Source of the DNA: UBA2112 sp964488555
GTDB lineage: Bacteria > Patescibacteriota > Saccharimonadia > Saccharimonadales > Saccharimonadaceae
Reading direction: 5' to 3'
Assembly (NCBI GenBank): GCA_964488555.1
Contig: CAZAUF010000005.1
Coordinates: 26,016 to 90,015 of the forward strand
DNA: 64,000 nucleotides
Of this stretch, positions 1 through 8,139 are shown in pieces. A model generated the notes under the pieces. It made no database searches and was not told where the DNA came from. It was given only the letters and a program-made list of their open reading frames with translations. Both the position numbers and the translations under genes were made by a program. Within the stretch, counting starts at the first letter, position 1, and each line of letters begins with the position of its first letter.

Positions 1-713
1 GTATCATTTTTGTGCTTGGCAGTGTGATATTTGGCGATTCGCTCCGATGATTTCAAGTCGAACGGTACATCGTTGACCCAGACATCGATGCCGCGATGGT
101 CTTCGTAGCGGGTGGCTGGTTGCAGTTTGAATCCGGCTTCGTGGGCCAGGCGCATGAACGATGCCTCCACGCGAAAACCGGACAACTCATTCATATGAGC
201 GTCGACATATTCTTCCGTATCCGTAGCGTCTTCATGCGACCATTCATGGATGTACGTGATGAAGTCACGCAGGTCGTCGGCACTTAACGTCGCATCAAGC
301 GTAGTGATGATTTGTTGATAATCGACGTTGTTTTTGACGATGCCACAAATTTTGGCTCCGAGCTGCTTCAGGGCTATTATTGTTTCTGAATCGTTTTCCT
401 CGTCGATTGACTCCAGGAAAAGTTTTCCCAGTTGACGTCCTGTCAGTGCGGGTGAATGAACGGAGTCGGGCACATCAAGCAAGCCGAGCACCTGCGCGGC
501 AAGCTGTTCGGGCTGCAGGCTTGAAAGATCATCAGGATGATCGTAAGAAGAAGTGCCATCGTATCGCTGCAGACCGACAGTATGACCCGACTCGCTGACA
601 ACGATGCTTTTCCGGACAGCAGCGGTGCCGACTTTCCGTGGAGAGCGTTTATAGGAGTAACGCTCACCTGGTGAGATGTTGCGTTTACGGCGAGTGGCGT
701 GAGGATGGCGCAT
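1..713 (-). CDS. Hypothetical protein, possible PD-(D/E)XK nuclease fold; C-terminus lies beyond window
   Basis: Open on the minus strand from ATG at 713 to the left edge (237 codons seen). The N-terminal 30 residues are Arg/Lys/His rich. Near the visible end an Asp in 'GIDVWVNDVPFDLKSS' is followed by D-L-K, with a Glu-bearing helix before it; that spacing resembles the PD-(D/E)XK nuclease core. This is a motif impression, not a family match. The middle is acidic and helical. Upstream on the minus strand TACTAT lies near 740. Without the C-terminus I cannot name it. Confidence 0.7.
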   Translation of the reverse strand, partial: MRHPHATRRKRNISPGERYSYKRSPRKVGTAAVRKSIVVSESGHTVGLQRYDGTSSYDHPDDLSSLQPEQLAAQVLGLLDVPDSVHSPALTGRQLGKLFLESIDEENDSETIIALKQLGAKICGIVKNNVDYQQIITTLDATLSADDLRDFITYIHEWSHEDATDTEEYVDAHMNELSGFRVEASFMRLAHEAGFKLQPATRYEDHRGIDVWVNDVPFDLKSSERIAKYHTAKHKND

Positions 714-813
714 ATTTGTTTTTTAAGTTTACTCTTTCATAGTAGCATATTTCTTATGTTTAGTCAATGGCAGATGCCTGAATGTCTGGGTAAGTTACAA
801 TAGGAGGATGAAA

Positions 814-1388
814 ATGACTAGCTCCGGCTTTATCGAATCAAACGGTTTTTTCTATCCTAATCATCCGCGCCAGCAGGTGCTCGAAATGCTGCAATACAAA
901 CAGCACGGTACGGCGCTTGATGTTGGTGCGGGGTTTGGCAACAATACCGTTCCGCTCATCGAAAGCGGGTTTGAAGTGACAGTGACAGAAACGAATGACG
1001 AATGTATCGGTGTGCTTCATGAGCTTGCGAGCAAGCATCCCGGTAAGGTGCAGGTGATTGATGAGCCATTGGAGAAGCTCCATTTTGACACGCAATTTGA
1101 CGCGGTTGTTTGTACTATGGTGCTACATTTTTGAGTCGGTCGCACGCACTGCAAGCTGTCAAAAACATGCAGGCATGGACAAAAAGTGACGGCGTGAATG
1201 TGATTACTGGCTACACTGACTATAATTCTGATATGGGCGAAGGCATTGATTTCTTACTTCACACGAATGAATTAAAGGAGTTGTACTCTGGATGGAAAAT
1301 CATTCTTTATGATGAAGTGATGAGTGGGACGCAAAATCCAGCAGGTAAGGCATTTCAGAGTGCAAAGTTGATTGCGCAGAAACTATAA
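814..1388 (+). pseudogene. Class I SAM-dependent methyltransferase, interrupted by a one-base frameshift
   Basis: The first part carries the SAM-binding glycine motif LDVGAGFGNNT (about residues 35-45) and ends in a stop at 1132-1134 right after 'VVCTMVLHF'. The second frame continues 'LSRSHALQAVKNM' and runs to 1388. The break is in the run of five T at 1127-1131; a sixth T would join the frames into one protein of about 191 residues, a usual size for TehB-like small methyltransferases. SD AGGAGG at 802-807 favours ATG 814 over the overlapping ATG 808. The defect may be real or a homopolymer error. Substrate unknown. Confidence 0.75.
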
Positions 1389-1504
1389 ATCACTGGATGC
1401 TATCGGCTAAAGCCTCCTCCGTTTGCTTATTCTGGCAAAAGTGAACTTTTCCAGAATTTCACTGCACTGCGCGACCCCAGGACTATTTTTGCTACGCAAA
1501 AATA

Positions 1505-1593
1505 GTCCTGGGTTTAAGCCCAGGGAATCTCATACCATAGAAAAAGACCCACGCAGGGTGAGTCTTTTTCTATGGAGGGACCACTGGGGCTTG
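1505..1593 (-). repeat. Second hairpin unit with a displaced copy of the tRNA-Lys 3' end
   Basis: Bases 1565-1593 are identical (29 nt) to 1778-1806, that is, the 3' acceptor strand of tRNA-Lys(UUU) plus the adjoining hairpin arm. They flank a hairpin (1535-1575) that, like the one at the tRNA, opens with CCA/TGG. On the far side 1505-1525 holds a T-arm-like stem-loop (CTGGG-loop-CCAGG) on the + strand. The stretch 1389-1504 has no gene I can support. Confidence 0.7.
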
Positions 1594-1713
1594 GTCACAA
1601 GTATTTTCCTTTGGAAAATCTCGCGACCCCGTCTCAGCTCGGGCGTCGTAAGACGCTCCGGGCTTCCGACTCTCAAACTGCCACTGGCAGTTTTCGCCCA
1701 GAGACACCCTGGC

Positions 1714-1748
1714 GTGTCCTAGTTTCAAACCCCAACAATAGCGTTCCA
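1714..1748 (+). repeat. Imperfect antisense copy of the tRNA-Lys(UUU) 3' part
   Basis: The + strand here reads like the minus-strand tRNA-Lys 3' half (gtgtcctagtttcaaac against gtgtcctgggttcaagc), followed by CCATAG as in the tRNA trailer. In the tRNA transcript it is therefore an antisense T-arm just beyond the hairpin. Further downstream (1676-1699) an AACTGCCAGTGGCAGTT stem-loop follows in transcript sense. Confidence 0.65.
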
Positions 1749-1788
1749 TAGAAAAATCACCTACACGGGGCAGGTGATTTTTCTATGG
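1746..1788 (-). terminator. Hairpin starting at the CCA of tRNA-Lys(UUU)
   Basis: Two perfectly complementary 17-nt arms (1746-1762, 1772-1788) with a 9-nt loop. The first three transcribed bases of the stem are the encoded tRNA CCA, which pairs with the final TGG. There is no trailing U-run outside the stem, so it is not a textbook intrinsic terminator; it could be a terminator, a 3'-processing signal or both. Confidence 0.7.
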
Positions 1789-1789
1789 A

Positions 1790-1862
1790 GGGACCACTGG
1801 GGCTTGAACCCAGGACACCCTGCTTAAAAGGCAGGTGCTCTAACCAGCTGAGCTATGGTCCC
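1790..1862 (-). tRNA. tRNA-Lys (anticodon UUU)
   Basis: Full cloverleaf: acceptor GGGACCA/TGGTCCC, D-arm GCTC/GAGC with GG in the loop, anticodon stem CCTGC/GCAGG with loop CTTTTAA (anticodon TTT), T-arm CTGGG/CCCAG with loop TTCAAGC. CCA is encoded (1788-1786) after a U at the discriminator position (1789), unusual since A73 is typical for Lys. Reads AAA codons. Its transcript appears to start near 2110, leaving a leader of about 250 nt. Confidence 0.95.
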
Positions 1863-1919
1863 GTATACTGTATGGTTTAAATTGAAAAGTGCTTTTACCG
1901 TAGACCAAATCTCATTCCG

Positions 1920-1970
1920 GCTGGTTAGAGCACGGTGCTCGACTATTTGCGTTTCACGCAGAGCTGAGCT
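1920..1970 (-). repeat. tRNA-Lys leader element (5'-half copy plus antisense D-arm), copy 1
   Basis: In transcript sense this 51-nt block begins with the tRNA D-arm start (agctcag), passes a TGCGT-GAA-ACGCA stem-loop, and ends with tgctctaaccagc, which is complementary to the tRNA's own ctggttagagca. It matches the block upstream of tRNA-Lys(CUU) at 63693-63743 in 47 of 51 positions. A tRNA 5'-end copy (agctgagctatggtc, 15 nt) at 1962-1976 also matches 1846-1860. Confidence 0.75.
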
Positions 1971-2117
1971 ATGGTCTCGCGTCGGAACTCACTTTCGAGA
2001 CCTCGTTTCGCCGCAAGCGGCAAAAGCTTCGTTTCTTCGTTGTTCCTCCTTTCAAAAAACGAAATAGCCTTGAGGCTTGGTTTCATTTTTTGGTAAGGTC
2101 ACTAAACGACCTTGGAT

Positions 2118-2147
2118 ATGTTAGCACTTTATAGGGGTGTTTGTCAA
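2118..2147 (-). promoter_or_regulatory. Promoter of tRNA-Lys(UUU)
   Basis: TTGACA (2147-2142), 18-nt spacer, TAACAT (2123-2118). The decamer TAAAGTGCTA spanning spacer and -10 (2131-2122) recurs in the tRNA-Lys(CUU) promoter. The -35 box overlaps the last codons of the surface-protein gene. Confidence 0.65.
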
Positions 2148-4512
2148 TTAGAACGAGCACGATGACGCATGCGCCATGCGAATATGCTACCTACTATTAC
2201 TAGTATTAATAGCCAATATAGGTGCAAGTTAGAAGACGTAGCATTTTCGCTATCACTGGATTTTGCCGTATTGGCAAAAGTCTTGATTGGGGCATGGGTA
2301 CCTACGCGATTTGTACGTAAGCCGAGAACATTTGCATTATTTGAGGTGACAGGCACTGAGGGAGTTACTTGAGGGGCGGACCGATAGGGGTCAACAATCT
2401 GGCTATTGAGAGTGACAGAAGATGGAGTAAATGGTTGTAAACGAGCCAGCGTGGTGATCGCCGGGTTGCCAAGCGTACCTGTCTGGTCCATGGCACTTAT
2501 ACCGAAATCGACATCTATTGTGCGGTCGATGTCGGTCACATCGACTGTGGTACGATCGGATTGCATCATACCAAGTATGATGCCGTTTACACTGAGAGAT
2601 AAAGCGAATGTTCGACTGTCGTCAATCTTGTCCCACGTAAGACGGACGGTACTGGTGTTGTCTTTGGTTTCTATGACGGTTGTTTGAAGATTTTGCGGCG
2701 TTTTTGGAAGCATCGGCGGTACGTAAGTGCCGATTTTGAGTGTTGCCGATGCATTGGCGACGCTCCCATCGGATGTTGTGATGCGCACCTGCATGACGCC
2801 ATCGCCCTTTTCGATGTAAGCGTAAGTTGTAATTGGTGCTGTGGTTGTCCTGTCGAAGACGTTATCTCCATCGAAGTCCCAGTCGTATTTGACGATTGTA
2901 CCCTCAACTGTGTATGAGTCGGATGCGTCGAAGGTGATTGTTTGTCCAGGATTGGCGATATATTCAAGAAACTTTAGGAAGGCGGCAGGACGATGATGGA
3001 TTTTGTGGTACGCCGCATCAGCCGCCTCTTCCAAGTTGTCTGTGTAAGGAATGACTGCACCGGATGTCAGGCTGGCAAGTGGTTCATAGACCGATGCATA
3101 CTCCTGCGGTACAATCGGATATATATTGACCGGGTCGATAAGCAATGCCTGTCGTGCTATTTTCGCTAATGTGCTTTTCGTTTCGGTGATGTCACCGGTG
3201 AGGGATGGGCTATTGCTGAGCACAATGATGGATTTGTTGGCACCATTGTGCCAGTTGTGTATGGCATCCATGGTATCAGAGAGCGCATCTATGACAGATC
3301 CTCTGTGGAATATAGAGAGAGTGGAGTTGTCTGTGTGGAGGAGCTGGTTATATATTTGCATAGTCGTGTCGACGTTCATATAGCCGAATGGTTGACCGTA
3401 GAGGACGGGCTGCATGCCGCTGGTGTAACCAAATGGAGAGCTTGCATAGTAAAACACCGTGAAGTGATTGCCTGCTGCTTCGATTTTGGCTAATGTCCGT
3501 TCGAGATATTGTTGTATCTGCGGAAAGTTCAGTTTCATGTCATATGATCGATCCACCAAAAAGACTACGTCTTGACCGTTGATTCCCATGCCATATCGAT
3601 GAGTGATGTCGATGAGTTGGTCTGGCTGGGGTGCCGGTTCCGGATCTGGCGTTTCGGGAGAAGGTGTAGGTTGCGGCCTGGGCTCGCGTTCGAGGACATG
3701 CTGTAGCCTGGCGGCGGCTTCTTCGGCGGCAGAGTCGATGGAACTACCGGCTGCCTTATACCTTTCATGACCGCCATTGTTGAAGATATTGCGCGAGGAT
3801 CGACAAATAAAATCATCGGCGATACACCACACCCCTGTTTTTGTATGCATATCGTGGGGTAAATAGTTGGGCATACGCGCACCAAGACTACCACCCTCCA
3901 GGTCACACCTCGCTACCTTTCTTCTGTATAGTGATAAGCTTTCGCCATTACAAGCAGGGGTATGGTGGGTGAACGGCCATGTTCCAGTGGTTTTTCCTTC
4001 TGGAAAGTAGTTTGTTGGGTCTCCGAATAGACCAACGAAGACAATTCTATCGCGTATGTATGAGGGGGTTTGCCAAAGTGCCTCGCCTACTACCTGTGCT
4101 CCTTGGGAGTAACCACCTAAAATATAGTATGTACCGACAGACTGGCATTTGACGTAGTGCTGACTAAGGTAGGCTACGAGCTCCTTTGCCCCTTAATTGC
4201 ACCCGCCGCTACCAATAAATTTGTAACGTCGACATGCGGGTATTGATGGTTTCCGTATGATTCGGTTCCAAGGATATATTGCTGAATGCCAATATTGCTG
4301 CTTGGCAGACTGTTGACTATGTTTTTATAATATCGATCCGTTTCATCATCATTGGCCTTCCCGCCCTCGTCGCCCGATCCACGCGCAGTTATTACCTCCA
4401 CTTTCTTACATTCCATACTGGCTCGAGATGCCGATGACTGATCTGAAAGTAAGATGATGCAAAGCGTCAGAATCGCTGATGCAAAGACTGTAAGTGCGGA
4501 CACATTCTTCAT
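2144..4512 (-). pseudogene. Secreted cutinase-VWA-PKD surface protein with C-terminal membrane anchor; one frameshift
   Basis: Two frames join into about 789 residues if one base is added to the GGGG run (minus strand) near 4187. Order: signal peptide (about 1-28); cutinase-type serine hydrolase with the opening ITARGSGDEGG, nucleophile elbow GGYSQGA, and the C-x(5)-C loop CIADDFIC (catalytic Asp) followed by GGHERY (His); Pro-rich linker; von Willebrand A domain with DRSYD in place of the canonical DxSxS metal site; PKD repeat (YDWDFDGD); Fn3-like region; C-terminal hydrophobic helix and Arg-rich tail. Cutinases hydrolyse ester-linked lipids or polymers; the rest suggests display on the cell surface and adhesion. 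Follows a small membrane protein by 12 nt. Whether the frameshift is real is open. Confidence 0.8.
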
Positions 4513-4524
4513 GGACTTTACGTT

Positions 4525-4989
4525 TTAACGAGTACTGTTACTTAAATATAGACTAACTCTGGACACCCCGTCTGTCGTGTCGGTAAAGTAACCCTTCACA
4601 ATATAGATACTTACGTCATATCCTTCAACTTCACCATTCGCACCACACGAAGCCTTTGGCGAATCTTCTATGTTTTCAGGAAGACATCTTTGGTCAAGTG
4701 TGACAGCACTCCATCCAGATTGCTCCAAGATTGTATCGAATTGGTCGTGGGTAATAGCCTCTGTAACCTTCCATGTTCGTGACAATCGTGGACACGATGT
4801 CAGACATATAGTTTGTGGTGGTTCGGCACTGCTGTCGACAAGCGTCCATGTGCTCGGTACCTTAAACTGATCTGCGACTCGCTCGATATCATCGGTGCTG
4901 CCAGACCACGTGGCCCAGTAGAGGAAGCTGCCAATGACCATAATTGGTAAAATCACGAACAACATTATTTTGCGCCACCTCTTACTCAT
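4525..4989 (-). CDS. Hypothetical single-pass membrane protein
   Basis: 154 residues from ATG 4989, chosen because AGAGGTG lies 2-8 nt upstream; an upstream in-frame ATG at 5049 lacks such a site. A basic N-terminus and one membrane helix (MLFVILPIMVIGSFLYWAT) precede an extracytoplasmic domain with four Cys that could form disulfides. It is directly upstream of the cutinase-VWA gene and probably cotranscribed, so a role at the same surface is plausible. No family recognised. Confidence 0.7.
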   Translation of the reverse strand: MSKRWRKIMLFVILPIMVIGSFLYWATWSGSTDDIERVADQFKVPSTWTLVDSSAEPPQTICLTSCPRLSRTWKVTEAITHDQFDTILEQSGWSAVTLDQRCLPENIEDSPKASCGANGEVEGYDVSIYIVKGYFTDTTDGVSRVSLYLSNSTR

Positions 4990-5081
4990 CCACACCTCTC
5001 GCATTAATGATTTACTCAGAATTCTACGATATATGTTGTTTTTCGTCAATGTTTTTCATGATGGTAAGAAACAAATTTAGA

Positions 5082-5798
5082 TTAATTTGGTTGTGTGGTT
5101 TTGTCTATATACCACTGTACTGTGCCGTCGTAGGTCGTGACGACCTTTTCTATCAGGGCGATTGGGAGGTGACTGTTGCCGGAAAGTGCTTGGGTGACGG
5201 CGTCCTTTTTGTCTGCGCCGCTGGCAAGGATGAGAGCAGTGTGTGCTCCACTGAGCGCACGGAGGGACAGACTGATGCGATCGGAGGGTGGTTTGGGTGC
5301 GCCGTGCACAGGGATGACCAAGCTGCCGGTAGGGATGATGCTATCGTGCTGAGGGAAGAGCGAGAGCGTATGTCCATCCTGACCTACGCCGAGCCAGACG
5401 ACATCGAGACGAGGGAGATTCATATCGCCTTTTGGCAGAGAGCCGAGCTGTGCTTCATAGTCAGCGGCGGCCGCCTCGGCGTCTTGATCCACGCGCGGCT
5501 GTAACTTGACGGTAGGCAGGTTGCCGATGATCTGATCGATGGCGTGCCAATTATTGTCGGGTCCGTCGAGAGGTCCTATGCGTTCGTCTCCCATGATGAT
5601 CGTCACCTTTGACCAGTCGATTGCATCCGTGTGGTTGGCGGCAATGATTTTATAGGCTAGTAGCGGCGTGGAGCCGCCCGCCAATACCCACGTGGCGTTG
5701 CCATTCGTGTCGATAGCTTTGCCAAGCAGATCGATTGTATGCTTGGCAGCGGCTTCGGCGAGCGCGGACGGGTCGTCAAATGTCTGGACGTTATTCAT
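5082..5798 (-). CDS. pgl: 6-phosphogluconolactonase
   Basis: 238 residues, usual length for the DevB/SOL-type enzyme that hydrolyses 6-phosphogluconolactone to 6-phosphogluconate in the oxidative pentose phosphate pathway. Seen: VLAGGSTPLLAY near residue 40, the MGDER(I)GP motif with DNNWHAI, and GVGQDGHTLSLFP containing the family's G-x-D-G-H-x-x-S-L-F-P signature. Soluble, cytoplasmic. Stands alone between the surface-protein pair and divergent comEC. No zwf or gnd in this window. Confidence 0.93.
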   Translation of the reverse strand: MNNVQTFDDPSALAEAAAKHTIDLLGKAIDTNGNATWVLAGGSTPLLAYKIIAANHTDAIDWSKVTIIMGDERIGPLDGPDNNWHAIDQIIGNLPTVKLQPRVDQDAEAAAADYEAQLGSLPKGDMNLPRLDVVWLGVGQDGHTLSLFPQHDSIIPTGSLVIPVHGAPKPPSDRISLSLRALSGAHTALILASGADKKDAVTQALSGNSHLPIALIEKVVTTYDGTVQWYIDKTTQPN

Positions 5799-5843
5799 GG
5801 TATATAGCTAGTATGACACATCGTGTATGCTTGAAGGAGTTTT

Positions 5844-7301
5844 ATGCAGTTGTGGCAGTTTAAGCGCAAAATTCACACATCTTGGTTGATTGCCGTCGCG
5901 AGTGTCGGTGTGGTGGTGGGTGCAGCGATCGTCCCCATGATTCAACAGACGATATTTGGTTCGGCGGTGTGGCTTGCTGTTGGTTTGCTCGGTGCCGGTT
6001 TGGTACTGTGGCGACGCGTACTCTACTTGCTGCCGGTGATACTTGTCGCTGGATTGTTTATCGGACTATGGCGAGGTTCGGTGCTGCAGTCGCAACTTGT
6101 GGTGTATCAGCATGCGATTGGTCATGTTGCTTCGGTGCAGGGAACAGTAAGCGATGATCCGGATATCGGCAAAAGCGGTGAATTGCTGATGAGACTGACG
6201 CATGTGGCAATCGATGATCATGAAGTAGCAGGAAAAATCTGGGTCAGTACAGATAAAGCAGGCGATATTAAACGTGGGGATAGGGTGACAGTAAAAGGTG
6301 AGCTTGGCGCAGGATTTGGTGGGTTTGCTGCCGTGATGTACGGTGCGGAAATTACCGATTGGCAGCGGCCTCAACCGGGAGATGTGGCACGGCAGGTACG
6401 TGACTGGTTTGCTGACAAAGTACGGCTGGGGATCGATGAGCCAGAGTCGAGTCTGGGTCTAGGCTATTTACTGGGGCAGCGTCGGGCGTTGCCTCCGGAG
6501 CTGCAGGAAGCGTTGGTGGTGACCGGACTGACACATGTCGTGGTGGCGAGCGGATATAATCTGACGATTCTAGTGCGCCTAGCAAGAAGATTATTTGTGC
6601 GAGTTTCAAAATACCTGGCGGCACTTTCAGCGACGACTATGATCGTGGGGTTCATGGCCGTGACCGGCGCGAGTCCGAGCATGGCGCGAGCAGGACTGGT
6701 GTCTGGCTTGAGCTTGGCGGCTTGGTATTATGGACGTCGTTTTCATCCGTTGGTGCTTTTGCCATTTGCCGCCGCAGTTACGATACTCGTTGACCCTACC
6801 TATGCATGGAACGACCTCGGCTGGCAATTGAGTTTCGCTGCTTTTGCTGGTGTGATGATTTTGGCACCGTTTTTGCAACGGTACTTTTTTGGCAATAAGG
6901 AGCCGGGAACGGTGCGACAAATTCTCGGTGAAACGGTTAGTGCACAAATCGCGACCGTACCGATTATCGTGTTTTCGTTTGGTGTGCTCAGTAATGTGGC
7001 GGTCATTGCTAACCTACTTGTATTGCCGCTTGTGCCGCTGGCGATGCTACTGACGTTTATCGCTGGGTTGGGTAGTATCATCACACCTGGGCTGGCTGAT
7101 GTTATAGCCACCCCCGCCGAGTGGCTGCTGACCTATATGACGACCGTGGTGCAGTATTTTGCCAGCTTGCCATGGGCGCAGACGATTATGGAAATACCAT
7201 CGTGGATTGTCTGGGTCGCATATGGTGTGATTATCGCGATTTGTCTGTACCTGTGGCGCGCAACGAAGTACAATTTGGCCGATTCAAACATCGTGAAATA
7301 G
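5844..7301 (+). CDS. comEC: ComEC/Rec2-type DNA-uptake channel protein, membrane part only
   Basis: 485 residues. An N-terminal pair of hydrophobic segments plus a DUF4131-like periplasmic stretch (about 25-190) is followed by the competence domain with many membrane helices and the hallmark GLTHVVVASGYNL near residue 230. Full-length ComEC is 700-800 residues with a C-terminal metallo-beta-lactamase domain; that domain is absent here, as in other small ComEC forms. Transports single-stranded DNA across the membrane. SD GGAG precedes the ATG. Fits with the pilus operon and recA/recX in the same window. Confidence 0.9.
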   Translation: MQLWQFKRKIHTSWLIAVASVGVVVGAAIVPMIQQTIFGSAVWLAVGLLGAGLVLWRRVLYLLPVILVAGLFIGLWRGSVLQSQLVVYQHAIGHVASVQGTVSDDPDIGKSGELLMRLTHVAIDDHEVAGKIWVSTDKAGDIKRGDRVTVKGELGAGFGGFAAVMYGAEITDWQRPQPGDVARQVRDWFADKVRLGIDEPESSLGLGYLLGQRRALPPELQEALVVTGLTHVVVASGYNLTILVRLARRLFVRVSKYLAALSATTMIVGFMAVTGASPSMARAGLVSGLSLAAWYYGRRFHPLVLLPFAAAVTILVDPTYAWNDLGWQLSFAAFAGVMILAPFLQRYFFGNKEPGTVRQILGETVSAQIATVPIIVFSFGVLSNVAVIANLLVLPLVPLAMLLTFIAGLGSIITPGLADVIATPAEWLLTYMTTVVQYFASLPWAQTIMEIPSWIVWVAYGVIIAICLYLWRATKYNLADSNIVK

Positions 7302-7371
7302 CAGTACGACTGGATTAATTAACAGATGTACGGTATACTCGTAGCAATATAACTCATCTTGTGAGGCGAAT

Positions 7372-8094
7372 ATGGCAGGACATAATAAATGGTCTAAAAT
7401 TAAACGTGAAAAAGGTGCCAACGACGCGAAGCGCGGTGCGATATTCACGAAAATCGGCAACCAGATTGCTATTGCTGCACGTAGCGGTACCGACCCGACG
7501 ATGAACTCGGCACTGGCACTTGCTATCGAAAAAGCCAAGCAGGCAAACATGCCAAATGCCAACATTCAGCGCGCGATTGATCGTGTGAACGACAAAAACG
7601 CGGCACAGCTCGAAGAAATTACTTATGAGGGTATGGGACCGGCTGGCGTGGGCATTATCATCGAGACGGCAACTGACAACAAAAACCGCACCTTTCCTGA
7701 GGTGCGTACGGCTCTTACGAAAAACGGCGGGCGCATAGCTGATGCCGGGAGTGTGGCTTTTCAGTTTGATCGCAAGGGCGTTATCCGTGTCGCGGCAACC
7801 GGTGAGGACGCGCTACTCATCGTACTTGACGCTGGAGCCGAAGATGCATCAGAAGAAGACGGTGAACTAATTGTCTATACCGACCAGAAAGAACTGGCGA
7901 AAGTTCGCCAAGCTATCGTGGATGCCGGACTGGAAGTCCAAGACGCCGAGCTGCAATACGTGGCCAAAAACACCATCGAAGTAGATGATACCGAAACTGC
8001 AGAAAAAGTATTGAAAGTACTCGACGCGCTCGATGATCTGGACGACGTGGTCAATGTTCATACGAATGTCGATATTACAGCAGATATTAATTGA
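7372..8094 (+). CDS. yebC: YebC/PmpR-family protein
   Basis: 240 residues, full length, beginning with the family signature MAGHNKWSKIKREKGANDAKR and continuing with the acidic three-domain YebC fold (YEGMGPAGVGIIIE, NGGRIADAGSVAFQF). Family members have been described as transcriptional regulators and more recently as ribosome-associated factors that relieve stalling at proline-rich stretches. In many bacteria it neighbours ruvC; here ruvC is 4.5 kb downstream. SD GAGG 5 nt upstream of ATG. Confidence 0.96.
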   Translation: MAGHNKWSKIKREKGANDAKRGAIFTKIGNQIAIAARSGTDPTMNSALALAIEKAKQANMPNANIQRAIDRVNDKNAAQLEEITYEGMGPAGVGIIIETATDNKNRTFPEVRTALTKNGGRIADAGSVAFQFDRKGVIRVAATGEDALLIVLDAGAEDASEEDGELIVYTDQKELAKVRQAIVDAGLEVQDAELQYVAKNTIEVDDTETAEKVLKVLDALDDLDDVVNVHTNVDITADIN

Positions 8095-8102
8095 GCTAAC
8101 GC

Positions 8103-8130
8103 TTGATTAACAGCCACTCGACCGTATATT
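8103..8130 (+). promoter_or_regulatory. Promoter of the lamin-tail protein gene
   Basis: TTGATT (8103-8108), 16-nt spacer, TATATT (8125-8130). The ATG at 8140 is 9 nt beyond the -10 box, so the mRNA would have almost no 5' leader and no SD is visible. Confidence 0.6.
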
Positions 8131-8139
8131 TTAAGAAAT

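Noticed and set aside
443..667. 74-residue reading frame on the minus strand
   Set aside because: It lies in another frame inside the longer gene 1-713, whose protein texture is far better.
1505..1593. A second full tRNA-Lys gene or tRNA pseudogene
   Set aside because: Only the 3' acceptor strand is copied exactly; no D-arm or anticodon arm can be drawn.
1746..1788. Transposon terminal inverted repeats
   Set aside because: The arms are separated by a few bases only and no transposase is present; they form a single hairpin.
1423..2067. Two + strand reading frames in the tRNA-Lys(UUU) region
   Set aside because: They run through tRNA, hairpins and antisense copies; no SD, composition set by the repeats.
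5882..6157. Cys/Arg-rich 91-residue reading frame inside comEC
   Set aside because: Out-of-frame shadow of comEC without an SD.
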